DNA from: Bacillota bacterium
GTDB taxonomy: Bacteria; Bacillota; UBA994
Assembly: GCA_018725275.1 (NCBI GenBank)
Contig: QLUC01000001.1
Span: 1-39,182 of the forward strand
Direction: 5' to 3'
DNA length: 39,182 nucleotides
Part shown: piece after piece, positions 8,504 through 16,491 of the stretch
Layout: the number at the start of each line of letters is the position of its first letter
Position numbering within the stretch: the first letter of the stretch is position 1
Notes under the pieces: generated by a model
What the model was told of the DNA's origin: nothing
The model's input: only the letters and a program-made list of their open reading frames with translations
The model's database searches: none
Translations under genes and position numbers: made by a program

Positions 8504-8977
8504 TTGGATTACTACGTTGGAATTGGGGAGCTCTGCGTTGCGCGTGCCCCTAGCACAATTGTCACCCGAGGATTAGGATCATGTGTGGGGGTGGTGCTAC
8601 ACGATATCAATCGCAGTGTCGGAGGTCTGGCTCATATAATGCTCCCCAGTAGCACTGACTTCACCAGCTATACTAATCCCCATAAGTTTGCAGATTTAGC
8701 CATACCAGCTATGCACGAGCAGTTGCAGCAGCTCGGTGGTCGTAATTTTAAGGCACGCATAGCGGGCGGAGCTAAAATGTTCGCGACTATCTCGGAGCGC
8801 GCCGGATTTGATGTGGGGTTCCGCAATGTTGAGCGGGTACGTCAAGTATTGCGCCAACTCGGCATCGCCATTGTGAACGAGGATGTGGGAGGTAGCGTTG
8901 GTCGCACGGTGACATTTGAGGTTTCTACCGGAAGCGTCAAAGTGAGGTCGGTGGGGCGAGGTGAGCAGGTACTTTGA
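8504..8977 (+). CDS. cheD: Chemoreceptor glutamine deamidase CheD
   Basis: CheD deamidates glutamines on chemoreceptors and, in the Bacillus/Thermotoga system, binds CheC and raises its CheY-P phosphatase activity. The 157-residue product carries the family core GLGSCVGVVLHD and GGLAHIMLP. The catalytic residues fall at Cys27 and His44, the same numbers as in Thermotoga CheD, with Thr21 also kept. The start is TTG at 8504, with GGGAGG about nine bases upstream; no better start is in frame. Its partner CheC is two genes downstream, so the feedback pair is encoded together. Confidence 0.95.
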   Translation: MDYYVGIGELCVARAPSTIVTRGLGSCVGVVLHDINRSVGGLAHIMLPSSTDFTSYTNPHKFADLAIPAMHEQLQQLGGRNFKARIAGGAKMFATISERAGFDVGFRNVERVRQVLRQLGIAIVNEDVGGSVGRTVTFEVSTGSVKVRSVGRGEQVL

Positions 8978-9756
8978 TGGAAGAGGTTCATTTTAGTAAA
9001 TTTAAGCAGCGCTTAAAAAGCCAGTACGGGTTAGACCTTGAACTCTACAAAGAGGCGCAAATAATGAGACGACTTCGGGGGTATATGCAGCGCCACCAAC
9101 TTAGCGGGTTTGCGGAGCTTGAAAATTACATTGGGTCTAGCCATCAAGCGACGCACCTCATTGATTACTTAGACATCAATGTTTCCGAATTTTTTAGAAA
9201 CCCTGAGCTCTTTACTTACTTAGAGCAGGATGTCTTATCTCGGTGGTTGACCAAAAATCCACCTGTGCGCATTTGGAGTGCGGGCTGCTCGATTGGAGCC
9301 GAACCATATTCTCTGGCGATTGCCATACTCGAAGCAGGTTTTCGCGGGCTTCCCTCCATTTGGGCGACAGATCTTGACGCCGGTGCCCTGCAGCAGGCCA
9401 AAGTCGGCCAATACGCTTTGCAAGATGTGCGCAATGTTACACCTAGTCGTTTAAAGAAGTATTTCGACCTCGCCGGTGACACCGTCACCGTTAAATCAGT
9501 ACTCAAGGAGCGCCTGCAGTTTGCCAGGCATGACTTGCTCTGTGACCCCATTAAAGGCAGTTTTGAATTGATCGTCTGTCGCAATGTGGCTATCTATTTT
9601 ACTGAGGATGCCAAGACGGCGATGCTTAAGAGGTTTGCTGCTGCTCTAGCCAACGATGGGATATTGTTTACCGGGGCCACCGAAAGCTATTTAAATTACC
9701 GCGAACTTGGCTTAAACCGTGTGTCCTCTTGTTTCTATCGGAAAGAAGGTGCGTAG
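8977..9756 (+). CDS. cheR: Chemotaxis protein methyltransferase CheR
   Basis: CheR uses S-adenosylmethionine to methylate glutamates on chemoreceptors. The product has an N-terminal helical domain (about residues 1-75) and a Rossmann methyltransferase domain. Motifs seen are NVSEFFRNPELF (residues 68-79, including the conserved Arg74), the SAM-binding WSAGCSIGAEPYS (about 100-112), a DLDAG acidic loop, and CRNVAIYF near residue 204, where family members usually have CRNVLIYF. The ATG at 8977 overlaps the last base of the cheD stop, and a TTG at 8974 is an alternative. The length of 259 residues is normal. The opposing methylesterase cheB is not in the window. Confidence 0.95.
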   Translation: MEEVHFSKFKQRLKSQYGLDLELYKEAQIMRRLRGYMQRHQLSGFAELENYIGSSHQATHLIDYLDINVSEFFRNPELFTYLEQDVLSRWLTKNPPVRIWSAGCSIGAEPYSLAIAILEAGFRGLPSIWATDLDAGALQQAKVGQYALQDVRNVTPSRLKKYFDLAGDTVTVKSVLKERLQFARHDLLCDPIKGSFELIVCRNVAIYFTEDAKTAMLKRFAAALANDGILFTGATESYLNYRELGLNRVSSCFYRKEGA

Positions 9757-10365
9757 ATGCAACAAGTCTCTAGCTTTCAATTGGATGTCCTGAACGAAAT
9801 TGGCAACATTGGGGCAGGTAATGCGGCCACGGCTCTTTCACTCCTTATGGGGAGTCCTGTTGACATGGCCTTGCCGTGGACTAAATTTTGTCCGCTCGAA
9901 GAGGGTTGCGCTTTGCTCAGCCGTCCGGATGAAGTTGGTGTGGGCGTGCAGATTGGTCTTGATGGGAGTGTCACCGGGCGAATGCTCCTTACTTTCGATG
10001 AGGCGAGTGCACTACATATTTTGCAGGCCTTCGGGGACATGTTGCCGGAGAAGGATTTGGATAATGAAATGGCGCGTTCAGCCCTCATGGAAGTAGGCAA
10101 TATTGTCGCGGGGTCTTTTGTCACCGCGCTTTCCGAGTTCTTAAAGGCGTCCGCCTGGTGCAGCCCGCCGACCTTGGTGCATGATTATTTTGATGCATTT
10201 GTCTGCACAGTTATGGTCAGTGGTTGCCAAGACACGGACTATGTATTAGTCTTTAAGACGGAGCTTCAAGTTGGGGGCAAGGTGCTACACAGTGACCTGG
10301 CATTTATGCCGACAGAAGACTCTTTTCGTATGATTATGAACGCGCTAGGAGCAACAGGGGGGTAA
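9757..10365 (+). CDS. cheC: CheY-P phosphatase CheC
   Basis: CheC removes phosphate from CheY-P and is a partner of CheD. The 202-residue protein is a two-fold repeat. The active-site pattern (D/S)xxxExxN occurs twice, as D10-E14-N17 in LDVLNEIGNIGAGNA and as S108-E112-N115 in SALMEVGNIVAG. Both sites look intact, as in B. subtilis CheC (about 209 residues) and unlike CheX. The ATG follows the cheR stop directly, and cheY begins five bases after its own stop, so enzyme and substrate are made together. FliY, further downstream, carries two more such sites. Confidence 0.94.
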   Translation: MQQVSSFQLDVLNEIGNIGAGNAATALSLLMGSPVDMALPWTKFCPLEEGCALLSRPDEVGVGVQIGLDGSVTGRMLLTFDEASALHILQAFGDMLPEKDLDNEMARSALMEVGNIVAGSFVTALSEFLKASAWCSPPTLVHDYFDAFVCTVMVSGCQDTDYVLVFKTELQVGGKVLHSDLAFMPTEDSFRMIMNALGATGG

Positions 10366-10369
10366 TGTT

Positions 10370-10732
10370 TTGGGAAAGAAAATATTAGTGGTGGACGATG
10401 CGGCATTTATGCGCATGATGCTCTCCGATCACCTCACCAAGGCGGGATTCGAAGTTGTCGGACAAGCCGAAAACGGGGCGGTGGCCATTATTAAGTACAA
10501 GGAGCTACGGCCAGATATGGTGACAATGGATATTACCATGCCCGAGATGGATGGTATCCAAGCCGTAAAAGAAATCAAAAAATTCGACCCTGCGGCTCGT
10601 ATTGTTATGTGTAGCGCCATGGGGCAACAACAGATGGTGATGGAGGCCATCCAAGCTGGGGCGCGGGACTTTATCGTCAAGCCATTTGATGTGACAAGGG
10701 TTGTGCAAGCAGTAACCAAGGCTCTCTCCTAG
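10370..10732 (+). CDS. cheY: Chemotaxis response regulator CheY
   Basis: This is a 120-residue single-domain receiver. The acidic pocket is Asp9-Asp10, the phosphorylation site is Asp54 in TMDITMPEMDG, and the conserved lysine is Lys104 in FIVKPFD. Ser82 and Ala83 fill the usual Thr/Ser-Ala switch position. It is expected to be phosphorylated by CheA (not in this window) and to bind the switch proteins FliM and FliY encoded just after it. The start is TTG at 10370, with a G-rich ribosome site overlapping the end of cheC; the ATG at 10365 is in another frame. There is no output domain. Confidence 0.95.
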   Translation: MGKKILVVDDAAFMRMMLSDHLTKAGFEVVGQAENGAVAIIKYKELRPDMVTMDITMPEMDGIQAVKEIKKFDPAARIVMCSAMGQQQMVMEAIQAGARDFIVKPFDVTRVVQAVTKALS

Positions 10733-10740
10733 GTCGCATC

Positions 10741-11724
10741 ATGCGGGAAATACTTAGTCAAGCTGAGATTGATAGCCTCCTCAAGAGCTTGGAGCAAGGG
10801 GAAGTTGAAACCGTCGGGGTTCAGAAAGAGCAGCCTAAGGTGCGCAAGTATGATTTCCGCCGCCCCAATCGGTTCTCCAAGAATAACCTGCGCAATCTCT
10901 CGCAAGTCCACGAAAACTTTGCGAGACAGTTAGCTAACTTTTTAACCGCATATTTACGCACCCCAGTGCAGGTTAAAGTAGCCACCATCGATCAAGTGGC
11001 ATTTGAGGACTTCGTGGTTTCCTTGCCTGGGCATACTGTTGCTACAGTTTTTTCTATGAATGAGCAGGGTCTCGCTTTGTTTGCCGCCGGTACGGATCTC
11101 ATTATTCCGATAATCGATCTCATCTGTGGTGGTGCAGGCGACCCGGTCAAGAAATCTCGTTCACTCACCGAGATAGAGCTAGCGATCTATCGCCGCGTGT
11201 GCCTCCATATTTTGGAGCGGTATGAATCTGTCTGGGGAGATTTGGCCACAGTCTCCTGCTCGATACGGTCTATGGAGACAAACCCCCGGCTGATACAGGC
11301 CATGTCCGGCGGGGAGATGGTCGCGGTCACGGCCTTGACCGTGGCGATAAACCGCAGCCAGGGCGTTCTGATGTTCTGTCTCCCCTTCCCCTCTATGGAA
11401 CAAATATTAGGTAAGAAGTCTGAGGCCGTCTCCGCCATAGATGCATCTACGGTGCAACTGCAGTGGCTAACGCGGCAAAAGATTCTGAGCGCGGCCGCTT
11501 TAGATTTGACGGCGATGCTGGGGGGCAATGAAATTACTGTGCGGGAGTTTCTCCAGCTTAGTGCCGGAGATGTCTTTACTTTGAGTACGAAGCTCGACGG
11601 TTTTGTCGAACTACTGGTGGAAAATAATCGAACCTTTCTCGCTCAACCGGGGATGATAGGTAGACAAATGGCGGTGCAAATAGTGACGACGCTGTCAGAA
11701 GGAAGTGACGGGATTGAGCAATAG
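10741..11724 (+). CDS. fliM: Flagellar motor switch protein FliM
   Basis: The 327-residue protein has the three parts of FliM. An N-terminal CheY-P-binding peptide (LSQAEIDSLLKSL, near residue 5) is followed by a middle CheC-like domain without the phosphatase residues, and a C-terminal SpoA/FliN-like domain (about residues 240-315). FliM forms the C-ring and sets rotation direction when CheY-P binds. Spacing to cheY is eight bases. The Shine-Dalgarno sequence before the ATG is weak, so it may rely on translation of cheY. The end overlaps the start of fliY. Its normal length and full domain set argue for a working gene. Confidence 0.96.
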   Translation: MREILSQAEIDSLLKSLEQGEVETVGVQKEQPKVRKYDFRRPNRFSKNNLRNLSQVHENFARQLANFLTAYLRTPVQVKVATIDQVAFEDFVVSLPGHTVATVFSMNEQGLALFAAGTDLIIPIIDLICGGAGDPVKKSRSLTEIELAIYRRVCLHILERYESVWGDLATVSCSIRSMETNPRLIQAMSGGEMVAVTALTVAINRSQGVLMFCLPFPSMEQILGKKSEAVSAIDASTVQLQWLTRQKILSAAALDLTAMLGGNEITVREFLQLSAGDVFTLSTKLDGFVELLVENNRTFLAQPGMIGRQMAVQIVTTLSEGSDGIEQ

Positions 11725-12766
11725 GTATTTGTCGCAAGATGAGATAGACGCAATCCTCCACATGGGAGTAGCAAATGAGCTGTCCACACTGAGTGCCATG
11801 GAGGCTGACGCCATTGGGGAGGTCGGCAATATCTCCATGGGTACGGCGGCCACAACGCTTTCTCAACTCCTTGGCCAACGCGTCAGCATCACCACGCCAC
11901 GGGTGACCGTCACCACCCTGGCGGGACTCTATGCGCAGTTTTCTGTGCCCTATTTGGCCATATCAGTTAATTATACTAAAGGACTGGCTGGGTACAATCT
12001 CTTGGTAGTTCGCAATGACGATGCCGCGGTGATTGCGGATTTAATGATGGGTGGAGACGGCAGACCAGCATCGCTGGAACTTGATGAGATGAGGATCAGC
12101 GCTGTCTCGGAAGTCATGAACCAGATGATTGGCACGGCGGCGACCTCGATGCATTCCCTTTTTGGCCGACAAGTAAACATTTCACCTCCGAGCGTAGTGC
12201 AATTCGATCACCCCCCCAAACCTGATGCCAACCTCGATTTGAGTGAGGAGACGCTCGTCGTGGTGACTTTTCGCATGGTCATCGGCAGTTTTGTGGACAG
12301 CGAATTGTTGCAGATTATGCCCATGCGTAGCGCCCAGCAGATGGTTGAGTTGCTCATGCCGCCCTCTCCGTCATCCGCAAGGCATGATGTTCCTCCACCA
12401 GTCGACCTGCCGTCGCCAATTATCTCTGCGCCAGAGGTGCCGGTTGTGCAACGCGCGCAATTTTCTCAACTACCACCACCCCCTAGTTCTATCCCTGGCG
12501 CCAACATCGACCTGATACTTGATGTTCCCCTGCATGTTTCAGTGGTGCTGGGCAAGTGCCGGCGATCTATTAAGGATGTTATTACCATGGGCATCGGCAG
12601 TGTAGTCGAGCTTGATCGCATGGTTGAAGACCAGGTGGACATTTTGGTCAACGGGACCCTCATTGCCAAGGGGGAAATTGTCGTCGTCAATGAAAACTTT
12701 GGCGTCAGATTGACGAGTATCCTTAGCCCCGTGGAGCGGTTAAAGGAATTGGCCAAGGGCAAGTAA
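11714..12766 (+). CDS. fliY: Flagellar motor switch phosphatase FliY (FliN-type)
   Basis: FliY is the Gram-positive switch protein combining CheY-P phosphatase and FliN functions. The 350-residue product starts with the CheY-binding peptide LSQDEIDAIL (residues 6-15). A CheC-like domain with two intact sites follows: D32-E36-N39 and S129-E133-N136. A proline-rich linker lies at about residues 215-260, then a C-terminal SpoA/FliN domain (DVPLHVSVVLGKCRRSIKDV onward). TTG at 11714 is preferred because AGAAGGA then sits about nine bases upstream; GTG at 11705 in the same frame has it too close. The gene overlaps fliM. It is the last intact gene of the flagellar run. Confidence 0.94.
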   Translation: MSNRYLSQDEIDAILHMGVANELSTLSAMEADAIGEVGNISMGTAATTLSQLLGQRVSITTPRVTVTTLAGLYAQFSVPYLAISVNYTKGLAGYNLLVVRNDDAAVIADLMMGGDGRPASLELDEMRISAVSEVMNQMIGTAATSMHSLFGRQVNISPPSVVQFDHPPKPDANLDLSEETLVVVTFRMVIGSFVDSELLQIMPMRSAQQMVELLMPPSPSSARHDVPPPVDLPSPIISAPEVPVVQRAQFSQLPPPPSSIPGANIDLILDVPLHVSVVLGKCRRSIKDVITMGIGSVVELDRMVEDQVDILVNGTLIAKGEIVVVNENFGVRLTSILSPVERLKELAKGK

Positions 12767-12861
12767 TACTCGCTAGGCGATCCTATCCGGTTTGTTTCCA
12801 TAACTTGCATACAACTGTAACACAGGAATGTGCGTCACCTTGGCGAATAAAAACGCTGGAG

Positions 12862-13223
12862 GTGACAAAAATTTTGTACAAAAAAACGCTTGTCGCATTA
12901 GTCTTGCTGTCGCTCTTTGCTGCCAGGGGATATAGTGCTCTTTACCCACGGCCAAGCTCGGTGGACGGGCTTGTGGCATCGCCCTCCCCCGTACATCCCG
13001 CACTCAAGCTCTCGCTGGTCGCGCGGTATCGCGCGAGGCCATGAAAATGGGCGACATCTTAGTTTTCGTGAACACCTATCGGGAGGGTATATCCCACGTG
13101 GGGATCTATATCGGTGAGGGTCGGTTCATCCATGCCGTGCCGCGTTCTGGGGTATCTTATGCCAGTCTTAACCAAGACTATTGGAACACAAGACTGCATA
13201 GCGTACGGCGGGTGCTCCCCTAA
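12862..13223 (+). pseudogene. Remnant of a secreted NlpC/P60 cell-wall peptidase
   Basis: Two frames together resemble a small exported NlpC/P60 protein. The first starts at GTG 12862 or, with better spacing from GGAGGTGA, TTG 12874. It encodes a signal peptide (YKKTLVALVLLSLFAARG). A different frame, readable from about 12975 to the TAA at 13221-13223, encodes the second half of the catalytic domain: GIALPRTSRTQALAGRAVSR, then MKMGDILVFV, ISHVGIYIGEGRFIHAVPRS and a final RRVLP. This part keeps the family's catalytic histidine context (SHVGIYIG). No frame holds an intact DCSG block with the catalytic cysteine. An internal deletion plus frame change is the simplest reading, so the product is probably inactive. 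Its former role was likely cell-wall hydrolysis. Confidence 0.75.
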
Positions 13224-13250
13224 GAAAGCAATTAATCTGCATTTTTTGGC

Positions 13251-13276
13251 AAGGCTGCGTGTGAGGCGCAGCTTTT
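13251..13276 (+). terminator. Rho-independent terminator after the flagellar run
   Basis: GCTGCG (13254-13259) pairs with CGCAGC (13267-13272) around a seven-base loop. Flanking A's on the left and TTTT on the right extend the stem. It follows the NlpC/P60 remnant and precedes dprA, so it probably ends the flagellar/chemotaxis transcript. I saw no convincing terminator between fliY and the remnant. The T-tract is short. Confidence 0.65.
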
Positions 13277-13278
13277 CC

Positions 13279-13287
13279 TGTTATAAT
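13279..13287 (+). promoter_or_regulatory. Extended -10 promoter for dprA
   Basis: The element TGTTATAAT combines a perfect TATAAT (13282-13287) with the TG of an extended -10 promoter. No good -35 lies at normal spacing; TTGGCA at 13246 is about 30 bases away. It sits just after a terminator and about 23 bases before the dprA ATG, where a new transcript would be expected. Confidence 0.55.
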
Positions 13288-13310
13288 TACCCTAGGCAGG
13301 AGGGGAGATT

Positions 13311-14387
13311 ATGGAGAGACGGCACTTTTACGCAGCACTCTCTCAGGTCGCTGGAGTGCGGCATGGGGAGATCGCGCATCTCAATATTCCTTCCGGTGGC
13401 ATGTATGCGGCGAGTGACTTTGCAGGGGTGGGTCTAAACCTGCCTGTGGCGCAAGCGGCGGCAAAAGCGCTTCGGGAATTTGACGTTGCCAGATGGGAAC
13501 AGAGCCTGCAGCTGGCCAATTGTCGGGCCATAGCCATTGGCGATCCCCTCTACCCGAGCGCACTCCTTGACCTGTATGCCCCACCGCTCCTTCTATACTA
13601 TCGCGGGTCGATAGGCTGCCACCCGCGCGTGGCGGTGGTGGGCACTCGTAGGGCTACCTTCTATGGCCGGCAAGTGGTCGAAACTTTTGTCCCGCTCCTT
13701 GTTTCGGCCGGACATAGCATCGTCAGTGGTCTAGCGCTAGGCATAGATACTTATGCCCATCAGGCCACTCTAAAGTTAGGCGGGCACACCATTGCGGTTC
13801 TGGGTTCTGGTCTCGATTATACCTATCCGCAGGCTAATAAGTTCCTCGCGGAGAGCATTGTCGACCATGGTGGCGCGCTTTGCAGTGAATATGCCCCTGG
13901 CTCACCGCCTCTGCGACACCATTTTCCAGCCCGCAACCGCCTCATTAGTGCGTTAGCCAAGGCCTGCCTAGTGGTTGAGGGCGATTTAACCAGCGGAGCG
14001 CTCATTACCGCGACGCACGCTCTCGAGCAAGGGCGCGAGGTGCTGGCGGTGCCTGGGAGCATCTTCAGCCCGCAAAGTAGGGGGACGAACTACCTGATCA
14101 GCCAAGGTGCCGTGCCGTTGACCGACCCGGCCATATTGCTCGCGACACTAGGCATAAATTCTCTTCACACTATAGTTACGGATAATACGAAAGGAAGCCC
14201 GGAGGCGAACCTGGTGCTCAGCACCTTAGGAGCTAGTGCGCTTACTGCCGATGACCTAGTTGTGGCAATCGGCAGGAATATATCTTCTGTGCTGGCAACC
14301 CTGAGCGAACTAGAGATAGCAGGAGTTATCTCCCGCTTGCCAACCGGGCAGTATATATGCCATAATCCAAGGGTTAGTCGGAAGTAA
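13311..14387 (+). CDS. dprA: DNA-processing protein DprA (Smf)
   Basis: DprA binds incoming single-stranded DNA during transformation and loads RecA; it is conserved even in species not known to be competent. The 358-residue product has a Rossmann-like core starting at VVGTRRAT (near residue 109). The family motifs are SGLALGIDTYAH, VLGSGLDYTYP, FPARNRLIS, VVEGDLTSGALITATHALEQ and LAVPGSIFSPQSRGTN. A C-terminal winged-helix domain (about 295-350) ends with the segment LSELEIAGVISRLPTGQY. The ATG at 13311 has AGGAGGGG eight bases upstream. It starts the dprA-topA-trmFO-xerC series, an arrangement common in Bacillota. Confidence 0.95.
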   Translation: MERRHFYAALSQVAGVRHGEIAHLNIPSGGMYAASDFAGVGLNLPVAQAAAKALREFDVARWEQSLQLANCRAIAIGDPLYPSALLDLYAPPLLLYYRGSIGCHPRVAVVGTRRATFYGRQVVETFVPLLVSAGHSIVSGLALGIDTYAHQATLKLGGHTIAVLGSGLDYTYPQANKFLAESIVDHGGALCSEYAPGSPPLRHHFPARNRLISALAKACLVVEGDLTSGALITATHALEQGREVLAVPGSIFSPQSRGTNYLISQGAVPLTDPAILLATLGINSLHTIVTDNTKGSPEANLVLSTLGASALTADDLVVAIGRNISSVLATLSELEIAGVISRLPTGQYICHNPRVSRK

Positions 14388-14427
14388 GGCGCGAGCAGGC
14401 TATAAACATAGGAGCAGAGGTGTGTTG

Positions 14428-16491
14428 ATGGCGGAATACTTGGTAATTGTTGAGTCACCTGCCAAAGCGAAAACCATCGCGAAGTACCTTGGTCGACAAT
14501 ATACGGTTAAGGCCTCTTTTGGGCATCTGCGCGATTTGCCAAAGAGTCAACTGGGAGTTGATGTCGATCAAGACTTTGCCCCTAAATACATCACCATCAG
14601 GGGTAGGGGAGAGTTGCTCAAAGAACTGAAGACGGCTGCACGCAAGGCAACATTGGTCTACTTGGCAACTGACCCTGATCGAGAAGGCGAGGCCATCTCG
14701 TGGCATTTAGCGCAGGCTCTCGAGATAGACACCTCCGTGCCTTGCCGCGTTACATTCAATGAGATTACTAAAAGTGCGGTGCAAAAGGCATTTAAGGAGC
14801 CGCGCGAGATCGCGGCTTTGCTTGTCAGCGCCCAACAAACTAGGCGCATTCTCGACCGCATTGTGGGTTACAAACTCTCGCCCTTGCTTTGGGCGAAAGT
14901 TAAAAAGGGACTAAGTGCCGGGCGCGTGCAATCGGTGGCTGTGAGACTCATTGTTGACCGGGATATGGAGATAGCTGCCTTTGTCCCAGAAGAGCATTGG
15001 AGCCTTGCAGCAAGTCTCAAAACGAGTGAGGGCAAGCCTTTTCAAGCCACTCTAAGCAATAGGGACGTCAGTAACGAGAGCGAAATGCAAAAAATCATGG
15101 CGGACCTTGCCGATAAAATTTTTGTGGTCGCCAGCGTAAAGAAGAGCCAAAGGGAGCGCAAACCAGCGCCACCATTTACAACGAGCACCCTCCAACAAGA
15201 AGCTTCGCGCAAGCTTGGGTTTACCGCCAAGCGCACCATGCGCTTGGCACAATCATTGTACGAGGGCATCGAACTTGGCAAGGAAGGCTCAGTGGGGCTA
15301 ATCACCTACATGCGCACCGACAGCACGAGGCTTAGCGGTACGGCCATTGGGGGAGCAGCCACATATATCAAGGCGCGTTATGGCGATGAATATCATGAGG
15401 CGCGCCAATTCTCCGGCAAAAGTGGCTCTCAAGATGCCCATGAGGCCATTCGCCCCTCATATGTAGAACGAGACCCAGAACAGCTTAAGGACATGCTCAG
15501 CAAGGAGCATTTCCGGCTGTACAAACTCATCTATGACCGGTTTATTGCTTCACAAATGTCGGTCGCTGTTTTCGCCCAGGTGCATGTAGAGATTAGCGCG
15601 GGGGAATACACTTTTAAGGCCCATGGTTCGCGCCTGGTATTCCCGGGATTCATGGCCGTCTATAGTGAGAGCCTAGACAAGGAAGAAGACGAGGGTTCAT
15701 CTCTGTTGCCCGAGCTCACCGCGGGGCAGGCCCTAGTGCTTAGCAAGCTATTGCCCAAGCAACATTTTACCGAACCACCCCCCTCGTTCACTGAAGCCAG
15801 CCTCATCAAACTGCTTGAAGAGGAGGGCATAGGGCGACCTAGCACTTATGCGCCCATCATTGATACTATCGTGGACCGTGGATATGTGATCAAAGAAAAA
15901 AAGAAGTTCGTCTCCACGGAACTTGGACAGGTGGTCACTCGTATACTTAAGGAGTACTTCCCGGGGATAGTCGAGGTGGAGTTTACTGCCAAGATGGAGG
16001 GGCAACTTGATGCGGTAGAGCAGGGGAACGCCAAGTCGCTCGATGTCTTGCGTGAGTTTTATTCTCCCTTCGCCAAGCAACTGTCCCATGCCTTTGTCAG
16101 TATGGAGAAAATTTCTGTGGCCGATGAAGAGTCGGACCAAAATTGTGAGCTATGTGGCCGGCGCATGGTGTTCAAGATGGGGCGATTCGGCAAATTCCTT
16201 GCTTGCCCAGGTTTTCCAGAGTGCCGCAACACAAAGCCGATCTTAACAGAAACGGGAGCGAGTTGCCCGTTGTGCCAAGGAAAGATAGTAGAGCGTCGGA
16301 GCAAGAAAGGCAGGCTATTTTATGGCTGTGGGAATTATCCGACCTGCCTCTTTGTTTCCTGGAACAAACCATCGGCCCAGATATGTGCGAAGTGCGGGGC
16401 GTTCACGGTGGAGAAAAAGAACCGCCGCGGCGAAAAGGTCTTTGTTTGTGCCAACCCTGCCTGCGGAGCCAAACAGGAGGAGCGGTCTTGA
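14428..16491 (+). CDS. topA: DNA topoisomerase I
   Basis: This type IA enzyme relaxes negative supercoils. The 687-residue product opens with the Toprim motif EYLVIVESPAKAKTIAKYLG and has the acidic DPDREGEAISWH motif. The catalytic tyrosine is Tyr294 in LITYMRTDSTR. The C-terminus has three four-cysteine zinc modules beginning CELCGRRM, CPLCQGKI and CAKCGAFT. The ATG at 14428 is chosen because AGAGGTG lies just upstream and the protein then begins as its relatives do; GTG 14422 is the alternative. The TGA overlaps the trmFO start by four bases. Length and domain order are typical of Bacillota. Confidence 0.97.
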   Translation: MAEYLVIVESPAKAKTIAKYLGRQYTVKASFGHLRDLPKSQLGVDVDQDFAPKYITIRGRGELLKELKTAARKATLVYLATDPDREGEAISWHLAQALEIDTSVPCRVTFNEITKSAVQKAFKEPREIAALLVSAQQTRRILDRIVGYKLSPLLWAKVKKGLSAGRVQSVAVRLIVDRDMEIAAFVPEEHWSLAASLKTSEGKPFQATLSNRDVSNESEMQKIMADLADKIFVVASVKKSQRERKPAPPFTTSTLQQEASRKLGFTAKRTMRLAQSLYEGIELGKEGSVGLITYMRTDSTRLSGTAIGGAATYIKARYGDEYHEARQFSGKSGSQDAHEAIRPSYVERDPEQLKDMLSKEHFRLYKLIYDRFIASQMSVAVFAQVHVEISAGEYTFKAHGSRLVFPGFMAVYSESLDKEEDEGSSLLPELTAGQALVLSKLLPKQHFTEPPPSFTEASLIKLLEEEGIGRPSTYAPIIDTIVDRGYVIKEKKKFVSTELGQVVTRILKEYFPGIVEVEFTAKMEGQLDAVEQGNAKSLDVLREFYSPFAKQLSHAFVSMEKISVADEESDQNCELCGRRMVFKMGRFGKFLACPGFPECRNTKPILTETGASCPLCQGKIVERRSKKGRLFYGCGNYPTCLFVSWNKPSAQICAKCGAFTVEKKNRRGEKVFVCANPACGAKQEERS

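Noticed and set aside
12767..12800. A terminator directly after fliY (TCGC-TAG-GCGA)
   Set aside because: The stem is only four pairs and no T-run follows.
12805..13044. An open frame with a signal peptide as an independent 79-residue gene
   Set aside because: Its second half (VASPSPVHPALKLSLVARYR) has no family features, while the overlapping frame reads as an NlpC/P60 domain, so it is better explained as part of a frame-shifted remnant.
12900..13050. Programmed frameshifting to make a full NlpC/P60 protein
   Set aside because: No slippery heptamer or following structure is evident, and joining the frames still does not give a catalytic cysteine block.
13041..13223. A separate 60-residue gene starting at ATG 13041
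   Set aside because: The domain continues in frame upstream of this ATG (GIALPRTSRTQ...), so the ATG is internal, and it has no ribosome site.
16152..16487. An N-terminal extension of TrmFO inside topA
   Set aside because: The region is the zinc-finger end of topA in another frame, and TrmFO begins naturally at 16488 after a strong ribosome site.
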